A stretch of DNA of 17,955 nt. Source: Actinobacteria bacterium UBA4719. Its GTDB lineage: Bacteria; Actinomycetota; Actinomycetes; Actinomycetales; Dermatophilaceae. Positions 13,537 through 17,955 of the stretch are shown piece after piece (position 1 is the first letter of the stretch; every line of letters starts with the position of its first letter). Position numbers and translations under genes: made by a program. The stretch is taken from contig DHJN01000210.1 of NCBI GenBank assembly GCA_002404345.1, positions 7,078 to 25,032 of the forward strand, in the 5' to 3' direction. The notes beneath the pieces are model-generated. The model was given only the letters and a program-made list of their open reading frames with translations, ran no database searches and was not told the origin of the DNA.

Positions 13537-14181
13537 ATGGAGTTCTCTGACGTCGTCCGCAGACGCCACATGGTCCGTCGGTACGACGTCGACCGTCCGG
13601 TACCGGCCGAGGTCATCACCACCGCGCTCGGCAACGCGATCCGGGCCCCGAGCGCAGGTTTCAGCCAGGGCTGGGACTTCGTCGTGCTCACCAAACCTGA
13701 GGAACGACAGGCCTACTGGACGGCCACCACCGACCCCGACGACGAACCGGACTCGTGGCTGGCCGGCCTGCAGAGTGCTCCCGCGCTGATCCTGTGCCTG
13801 TCCGACGAGGGCACCTACCTGCGACGCTACGCCGAGCCGGACAAGGGCTGGGCCGACATGGACGAGGCTCGGTGGGCGGTCCCGTACTGGGACATCGACA
13901 CCGGCATGGCCGCCCTGATGATCCTGCTGACCGCGGTTGACCAGGGTCTGGGGGCCTGCTTCTTCGGAGCCCCTCCCGAGGCGCACGAGGACGTCTTCGA
14001 GGCGTTCGACATCCCCCATGACCGCAACCTCGTAGGCGTTGTGTCGCTGGGCTATCCGATGCCGAGCTCCACGAGCGACAGCCTCAAGCGGGGCCTTCGT
14101 GGGCTGGAGCAGGTGGCGCACTTCGGACGCTTCGGACTGCATGGTCCAGAAGGCATGGTCCAGAACGGCAGGACGAACTGA
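13537..14181 (+). CDS. Nitroreductase family protein
   Basis: A flavin-dependent oxidoreductase of the nitroreductase fold, 214 residues, normal length. The N-terminal FMN-phosphate contact region is VRRRHMVRRYDVDRPVP (7-23). It is followed by AIRAPSAGFSQGWDFVVLT (35-53), the central dimer-helix region WDIDTGMAALMILLTAVDQGLGACFFG (residues 117 onward) and the family's closing VGVVSLGYPMP. Such enzymes reduce nitro compounds, quinones or other electron acceptors with NAD(P)H, and some actinobacterial members use F420; the substrate and cofactor partner cannot be told. The C-terminal 25 residues are encoded by short duplications (CTTCGGAC twice, CATGGTCCAGAA twice), suggesting a variable tail. 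No clear ribosome site precedes the ATG. Confidence 0.85.
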   Translation: MEFSDVVRRRHMVRRYDVDRPVPAEVITTALGNAIRAPSAGFSQGWDFVVLTKPEERQAYWTATTDPDDEPDSWLAGLQSAPALILCLSDEGTYLRRYAEPDKGWADMDEARWAVPYWDIDTGMAALMILLTAVDQGLGACFFGAPPEAHEDVFEAFDIPHDRNLVGVVSLGYPMPSSTSDSLKRGLRGLEQVAHFGRFGLHGPEGMVQNGRTN

Positions 14182-14185
14182 CGCG

Positions 14186-14233
14186 GTGGGTTTGGCTGAC
14201 GTCCCCCGATCCCGCTTGTTGCGCCGAACCCAC
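14186..14233 (+). terminator. Candidate stem-loop terminator after the nitroreductase gene
   Basis: GTGGGTTTGGC (14186-14196) can pair with GCCGAACCCAC (14223-14233): 11 base pairs including one G-U, with a 26-base loop. It begins 4 bases after the stop codon. No T-run follows, which is common for actinobacterial terminators, but the loop is long, so the role is only probable. Confidence 0.4.
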
Positions 14234-14281
14234 GGAATCCGGGCTGGCGGACGACGGAAACGGTGGTTTGGGAGCAACAGG

Positions 14282-14319
14282 GCGTGAAGGGGGCGCTCCA
14301 AGCGTGAAGGGGCGTGAAG
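14282..14319 (+). repeat. Three GCGTGAAG direct repeats upstream of the fru operon
   Basis: GCGTGAAG occurs at 14282-14289, 14302-14309 and 14312-14319. The spacings of 20 and 10 bases place the copies on the same face of the helix. They lie 60-100 bases upstream of the -35 box, a location used by activators, but they could also be simple slippage in a G-rich stretch. Confidence 0.5.
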
Positions 14320-14351
14320 AGGCGGGCTTCGAACGGACAGAGTCGGACTTC

Positions 14352-14418
14352 TGTTTGGATTGTTTTCTTTCCGAATCCCTTTACATCGCCGCCGCATGGG
14401 TCTATAAATGTCTCAACA
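14352..14418 (+). promoter_or_regulatory. Promoter of the fru operon with possible DeoR-type operator motifs
   Basis: -35 TTTACA (14380-14385), a 17-base spacer and -10 TATAAA (14403-14408) give the best promoter in the window, with a start predicted near 14415 and a leader of about 28 bases. Directly upstream, TGTTTG (14352) and TGTTTT (14361) lie in a T-rich stretch, and TGTCTCAACA (14409-14418) straddles the expected start. DeoR-family sugar regulators such as SugR of Corynebacterium bind TGTTTG-like elements, so these are the most likely sites for autoregulation by the first gene. Confidence 0.65.
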
Positions 14419-14442
14419 GTCAAATCCGCGGCGGGAGACTCC

Positions 14443-15204
14443 ATGTACGCAGAAGAACGGCAGCAGCACATCCTCGACCGTGCCCGCGCCGCTGGACGGG
14501 TCGAGGTCAACGCGCTTGCCGAAGACCTGGACGTCACCCCCGAGACGGTTCGCCGGGACCTGACCATCCTCGAGCGGCACGGGGTGCTGCGTCGAGTGCA
14601 CGGCGGCGCCATCCCCGTCGAGCGCCTCGGGTTCGAGCCCGGCGTCGAGGCTCGCTCGGAGCGATTCGTCGCAGAGAAGGAGCGGATCGCGAAGGCAGCC
14701 GTCGCCCACCTCCCTGACGAGGGCACCGTGCTGCTGGATGCCGGCACCACCACACTGCGGCTCGCCGAGCAGCTCCCCCGCGACCGGGAGCTCACCATCG
14801 TCACCAACTCGCTCGAGATTGCCGCATCGGTCGCCACGCACCCGAACTTCTCCCTCTACCTGCTCGGCGGTCGGGTGCGCGGTCGGACGCTCGCCGCGGT
14901 CGGCTCGTGGGTCATCGACGCCCTGCAGGACGTGTTCGTCGACGTCGCCTTCCTCGGTACCAACGGGCTGTCCGTGGAGCGTGGCCTGACCACCCCGGAC
15001 CAGTCCGAGGCCGCGGCCAAGCGCGCCATGATCAACGCCGCCCGGCGCAGCGTCGTGCTGACCGACCACACGAAGATCGGCGTCGACCACTTCTCACGCT
15101 TCGCCGACCTGTCCGACATCGCCGCCGTCATCACCGACAACGGGCTCGACCCCGAGACCGCCTCCGAGATCGAGGCGCTCGGACCCGAGGTGGTGCTGGC
15201 ATGA
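14443..15204 (+). CDS. fruR: DeoR/GlpR-type transcriptional regulator of the fructose operon
   Basis: A 253-residue DeoR-family repressor. The N-terminal winged helix (residues ~3-57) has RQQHILDRARAAGRVEVNALA, the recognition helix VTPETVRRDL (31-40) and the wing LRRVHGGAI (49-57). The C-terminal sugar-phosphate sensor domain contains DAGTTTLRLAEQL (99-111), TIVTNSLEIA, LLGGRVRGRTLAAVG and LTDHTKIG. The start has GGGAG 5 bases upstream. The ATGA overlap with fruK shows that it is the first gene of the fru operon. The effector is likely a fructose phosphate (fructose-1-phosphate or fructose-1,6-bisphosphate), by analogy with other operons of this type. The symbol is given by context. Confidence 0.9.
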   Translation: MYAEERQQHILDRARAAGRVEVNALAEDLDVTPETVRRDLTILERHGVLRRVHGGAIPVERLGFEPGVEARSERFVAEKERIAKAAVAHLPDEGTVLLDAGTTTLRLAEQLPRDRELTIVTNSLEIAASVATHPNFSLYLLGGRVRGRTLAAVGSWVIDALQDVFVDVAFLGTNGLSVERGLTTPDQSEAAAKRAMINAARRSVVLTDHTKIGVDHFSRFADLSDIAAVITDNGLDPETASEIEALGPEVVLA

Positions 15205-16151
15205 TCGTCACGCTGACCCCGAACCCGAGCGTCGACCGCACGGTGTCCATCACCGACCTGCACCGCGGCGAGGTGCACCGCGCCACCGCCAGCCGAATCG
15301 ACCCGGGCGGCAAGGGAGTGAACATCTCCCGTGCCCTCACCGCGCACAAGGCCCGCACGCTTGCCGTTCTCCCTGCGGGCGGCCCGCAGGGACATCTGCT
15401 GGCCGAGCTCCTTGCGGAGGCGGGCATCGATGTCAACATCGTGCCGATCGGCGGCTCTATCCGCGCCAACCTCGCCCTGGTCGAGCCCGACGGCACCACG
15501 ACCAAGATCAACGAGCAGGGCCCGCTCCTGTCTGGTTCCGAGCTCGAAGCCCTCCTCGCCGGCGCAGTGGCCACGCTGCGGGAGAAGCCCAGCTGGCTCG
15601 TGGGTTCGGGCAGCCTTCCGCCCGGGGTCGACGGCAACCTGTATGCCGGACTGGTGCGTCGCGGCCGCGACGCCGGCGTCCGCGTCGCGATCGATGCGTC
15701 CGGCCCGGCGCTGCGACACGCGGTGGCGGCCGGACCCGATCTGATCAAGCCCAACCTCGAGGAGCTTGAAGAGCTCGTCGAACGGTCGCTGAACACCCTC
15801 GGCGACGTCGTGGCCGTCGCCCTCGACCTCGTCGCCCACGGCGTCGCCACGGTGGTGGTCAGCCTGGGCCGCCAAGGCGCCCTGCTGGTCACGCCATCGG
15901 TGACCGCCCATGCCGTGGCACCCGTCTCGGCACCCCTGTCCACGGTGGGTGCCGGCGACGCACTGCTCGCCGGGTACCTCTACGCGACGGGCAGCGGGTC
16001 CACGGCAGTGGACGCGCTCTGCACCGGCGTGGCCTGGGGCGCGGCTGCGGTCAGCCTCCCTGGCAGCCGCATGCCCAGCCCGGCCGACGTGGCCGGCATA
16101 CAGGTCTCGCTCACCACCGAGCCCGATCTGACCCTCTCCCTCACGAGTTGA
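15201..16151 (+). CDS. fruK: 1-phosphofructokinase
   Basis: Phosphorylates fructose-1-phosphate to fructose-1,6-bisphosphate with ATP, feeding PTS-imported fructose into glycolysis. A 316-residue PfkB-family kinase. It starts MIVTLTPNPSVDRTV, typical of 1-phosphofructokinase/tagatose-6-phosphate kinases. DPGGKGVNISRAL (34-46) is the first PfkB signature, GSLPPGV (137-143) and KPNLEELEELV (183-193) are substrate/ATP-region motifs, and TVGAGDALLAGYL (248-260) is the second signature with catalytic Asp253. The ATG overlaps the regulator's stop by four bases (ATGA), which fixes the start and implies coupled translation. The PTS EIIA gene follows after 28 bases. Confidence 0.94.
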   Translation: MIVTLTPNPSVDRTVSITDLHRGEVHRATASRIDPGGKGVNISRALTAHKARTLAVLPAGGPQGHLLAELLAEAGIDVNIVPIGGSIRANLALVEPDGTTTKINEQGPLLSGSELEALLAGAVATLREKPSWLVGSGSLPPGVDGNLYAGLVRRGRDAGVRVAIDASGPALRHAVAAGPDLIKPNLEELEELVERSLNTLGDVVAVALDLVAHGVATVVVSLGRQGALLVTPSVTAHAVAPVSAPLSTVGAGDALLAGYLYATGSGSTAVDALCTGVAWGAAAVSLPGSRMPSPADVAGIQVSLTTEPDLTLSLTS

Positions 16152-16179
16152 AGTCCCCTCCCCTGTAAGGAATCTCACC

Positions 16180-16629
16180 ATGTCACTGATTACCGAGAAG
16201 CTCGTGGTCCTGAACCTCGACTCCGCTGACCGCCATGGCGCGACCCGCGTCCTTGCGCAGGCATTGGCCGGCGAGGGACGGGTCACCGACCTGGACGGCT
16301 TCCTCGCCGACGTCCGCAAGCGGGAGGAACAGATGCCCACCGGGCTCCCCGGGGGCATCGGCATCCCCCATGCCCGCAGCGCCTACGTCACCGAGCCGTC
16401 GCTGGTGTTCGGCCGCTCGGCCGAGGGCATCGACTGGGGAGCCGAGGACGGTCCAGCCACCCTCATCTTCCTGATCGCTGCACCGGCGGGCGGCGGCGAG
16501 GACCACCTCAAGATCCTGGCCAACCTGGCCCGCCGTCTCATGCGGACCGAGTTCCGTGACTCCCTGCTGAACGCACCCGATGCGACCACCGTGGTCGACG
16601 TCGTGAACCGAGAGGTCGTGAACCAATGA
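16180..16629 (+). CDS. PTS fructose transporter subunit IIA
   Basis: A cytoplasmic phosphocarrier of 149 residues that accepts phosphate from HPr and passes it to the EIIB domain encoded next. PTS_EIIA_2 (fructose/mannitol) family. The active-site His64 lies in LPGGIGIPHARS (56-67), preceded by VRKREEQMPTGL, and a second conserved region is DGPATLIFLIAAP...DHLKILANLARRL. AAGGA lies 8 bases before the ATG. It is a separate protein here, whereas some fructose systems fuse it to EIIBC or to an HPr-like domain. Its stop overlaps the fruA start (ATGA). The HPr and enzyme I genes needed for phosphate supply are not in the window. Confidence 0.94.
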   Translation: MSLITEKLVVLNLDSADRHGATRVLAQALAGEGRVTDLDGFLADVRKREEQMPTGLPGGIGIPHARSAYVTEPSLVFGRSAEGIDWGAEDGPATLIFLIAAPAGGGEDHLKILANLARRLMRTEFRDSLLNAPDATTVVDVVNREVVNQ

Positions 16630-17955
16630 AGTTCGTCGCCGTGACATCCTGTCCTACCGGCATCGCCCACACGTATATGGCCGCCGAGGGTCTGGAGCAG
16701 GCAGCCAAGGCGGCCGGCCACCAGATCGAGGTCGAGACCCAGGGCGCGGCCGGTCTGGAAAAGCTGTCTCCAGAAACGATCGCCGCCGCAGACGCGGTGA
16801 TCTTCGCCGCCGACGTCGAGGTCCGTGAAGCGGGCCGGTTCGCCGGCAAGCCGCTCGTCCGCGCGGGCGTCAAGAAGGCCATCTCTGACGGCCCCGGACT
16901 GATCGCGCAGGCTGTCACCGCTGCCGAGGATGCCCGGGCCAACCCCGAGGCCTTTGCGGCCTCGCAGGCCGCTGCGCCCGCCGGCAGAAGTGGGGGCGGT
17001 CTCGCCACCAAGGTCGACTCGAGTGCGCCCGTGGGCACCCGCATCCGCCAGTGGCTGATGACTGGCGTGAGCTACATGATCCCGTTCGTCGCCGCAGGCG
17101 GCATCCTGATCGCCTTAGGCTTCATGGTTGCTCAGCTCGCCGGCGGCAAGAACGGCGCGATCATCGTCACCAAGCTCTACTCGCTCACCGACCCGCCCGA
17201 CCCGAACCCGACGAAAATCGTCAACATCGTTACTGACTTCAACCCGACAGACGGGATGCACTGGGCGGCTCTCTTGTTCTTGGTCGGCGTAGCAGCGTTC
17301 GGCTTCCTCGTGCCGATCCTGTCCGGGTTCATCGCCTTCGCGATCGCGGACCGCCCCGGGCTGGCCCCGGGCATCGTCGGAGGCGCCATCGCCTCGACCA
17401 TGGGAGCCGGTTTCCTCGGCGGCATCGCCACCGGCTTCATCGGTGGCTTCGCGGCCCTGTGGATCAGCCGCTGGACTGTTCCTAAGGGCGTCCGGGGCAT
17501 CATGCCGGTCGTCGTCATCCCGCTGCTGTCCACCATCATCACCGGCGCCGCCCTGGTGTTGATCCTGGGCCGGCCGCTCAAGGCGTTGTCGAACGGCCTG
17601 GCCAGCTGGCTCGGCGGGCTCACCGGCACCAACCTGATCGTCCTGGGTGTCATCCTCGGCCTGATGATGGGGTTCGACCTGGGCGGGCCCGTCAACAAGG
17701 TGGCCTACACATTCGCGACAACCGGTCTGGTGGCCGCCGGCACCTCAACGGACGCGCCTGCGCTCAAGATCATGGCCGCCGTTATGGCCGCCGGGATGGT
17801 CGCGCCCCTGGGCATGGCCCTGGCGACCACGGTGCGCCCGAAGCTCTTCTCCGAAGCGGAGCGTGAGAATGGCCAAGCGGCCTGGCTGCTCGGCGCGTCC
17901 TTCATCTCCGAGGGCGCCATCCCGTTCGCGGCCGCCGACCCCTGGCGGGTCATCG
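16626..17955 (+). CDS. fruA: PTS fructose transporter subunit IIBC (partial, C-terminus beyond right edge)
   Basis: Membrane permease that imports fructose and phosphorylates it at C1. 443 residues are visible. The EIIB domain (1 to ~100) has the phosphorylated Cys9 in VTSCPTGIAHTYMAAE. An Ala-rich linker (~100-135) leads to the EIIC domain, with membrane segments such as GVSYMIPFVAAGGILIALGFMV, AALLFLVGVAAFGFLVPILSG, PVVVIPLLSTIITGAALVLIL and NLIVLGVILGLMMGFDLGGPVNK. The substrate-site motif SEGAIPFAAADP (429-440) lies just before the edge, so only the last segments are missing. The start overlaps the EIIA stop by four bases. Between the first membrane segments, residues ~183-211 form a polar, Pro/Asp-rich loop (SLTDPPDPNPTK...) that seems long for the family. 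No stop interrupts the frame up to the edge. Confidence 0.94.
   Translation, partial: MKFVAVTSCPTGIAHTYMAAEGLEQAAKAAGHQIEVETQGAAGLEKLSPETIAAADAVIFAADVEVREAGRFAGKPLVRAGVKKAISDGPGLIAQAVTAAEDARANPEAFAASQAAAPAGRSGGGLATKVDSSAPVGTRIRQWLMTGVSYMIPFVAAGGILIALGFMVAQLAGGKNGAIIVTKLYSLTDPPDPNPTKIVNIVTDFNPTDGMHWAALLFLVGVAAFGFLVPILSGFIAFAIADRPGLAPGIVGGAIASTMGAGFLGGIATGFIGGFAALWISRWTVPKGVRGIMPVVVIPLLSTIITGAALVLILGRPLKALSNGLASWLGGLTGTNLIVLGVILGLMMGFDLGGPVNKVAYTFATTGLVAAGTSTDAPALKIMAAVMAAGMVAPLGMALATTVRPKLFSEAERENGQAAWLLGASFISEGAIPFAAADPWRVI

Noticed and set aside
13519..14318. The 7-mer GCGTGAA is shared by the palindrome at 13510 and the repeats at 14282-14319, suggesting one regulator.
   Set aside because: GGGCGTGAAGG also occurs inside dut (2157-2167), so the word is not specific enough to link the sites.
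14907..15200. A longer fruK reading frame starting inside the regulator gene.
   Set aside because: The upstream part is a frame-shifted shadow of the DeoR gene; PfkB similarity starts at the ATGA overlap.
14856..16364. A 502-codon open frame on the minus strand across fruK.
   Set aside because: Antisense to an intact, motif-complete operon; composition is Arg/Gly/Ala-rich with no domain.
1..17955. Searched by eye for CRISPR arrays, tRNA or rRNA genes, IS inverted repeats, toxin-antitoxin or phage-defence genes.
   Set aside because: Nothing found; all substantial frames are explained by housekeeping or sugar-uptake genes.

Overview
The window is a piece of a high-GC actinobacterial chromosome. 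GC-rich third codon positions, GTG starts, stop/start overlaps (ATGA, TGATG) and the families SepH, DUF3710, DUF3159, DUF4193 and DUF5998 all point to Actinomycetes. The gene mix would suit the order Micrococcales, perhaps an Intrasporangiaceae-like organism, but that narrower placement is an inference. I see no rRNA, tRNA, CRISPR array, insertion sequence, integrase or phage gene. Nearly all of the DNA is coding, and no gene-free stretch exceeds about 260 bases.

Left part (1-4784, all minus strand). Read in the direction of transcription, a ferrochelatase of the actinobacterial [2Fe-2S] type (hemH/cpfC) is fused by TGATG to an inositol-monophosphatase-family gene (suhB). After a 162-base gap with a good sigma-A-type promoter come DUF4193, dut (dUTPase), a DUF3710 protein, a small OB-fold protein and a DUF3159 membrane protein cut by the left edge. 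This is the conserved actinobacterial dut neighbourhood.

Middle (4938-13479/13494). Divergent from hemH is sepH, encoding an FtsZ-associated cell-division protein. It converges on a minus-strand pair, DUF5998 and an alkaline-phosphatase-superfamily hydrolase. Upstream of these is a large minus-strand Pat-type protein acetyltransferase (GNAT plus NDP-forming acyl-CoA-synthetase-like domains). It is divergent from an AMP-forming acyl-CoA synthetase whose active-site lysine lies in the motif that Pat enzymes are known to acetylate. A secreted or anchored SIMPL-domain protein follows on the minus strand.

Right part (13537-17955, plus strand). A nitroreductase-family gene is followed by a fructose utilisation operon: DeoR-type regulator (fruR), 1-phosphofructokinase (fruK), PTS EIIA-Fru and PTS EIIBC-Fru (fruA, cut by the right edge). 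The operon is driven by a near-consensus promoter (TTTACA-N17-TATAAA) set in an unusually AT-rich patch. Fructose would be imported and phosphorylated to fructose-1-phosphate by EIIA/EIIBC, then converted to fructose-1,6-bisphosphate by FruK, with the DeoR protein controlling its own operon.

Most of this is conserved core genome, and I did not find a convincing new multi-gene system. The most unusual signal is at DNA level. At least five short tandem repeats share a period of exactly 15 bp and lie in four unrelated genes and one gene junction. Two of them (in the DUF3710 and phosphatase genes) use related 15-mers in the same reading frame. The Pat/acyl-CoA synthetase divergent pair is the best functional hypothesis.
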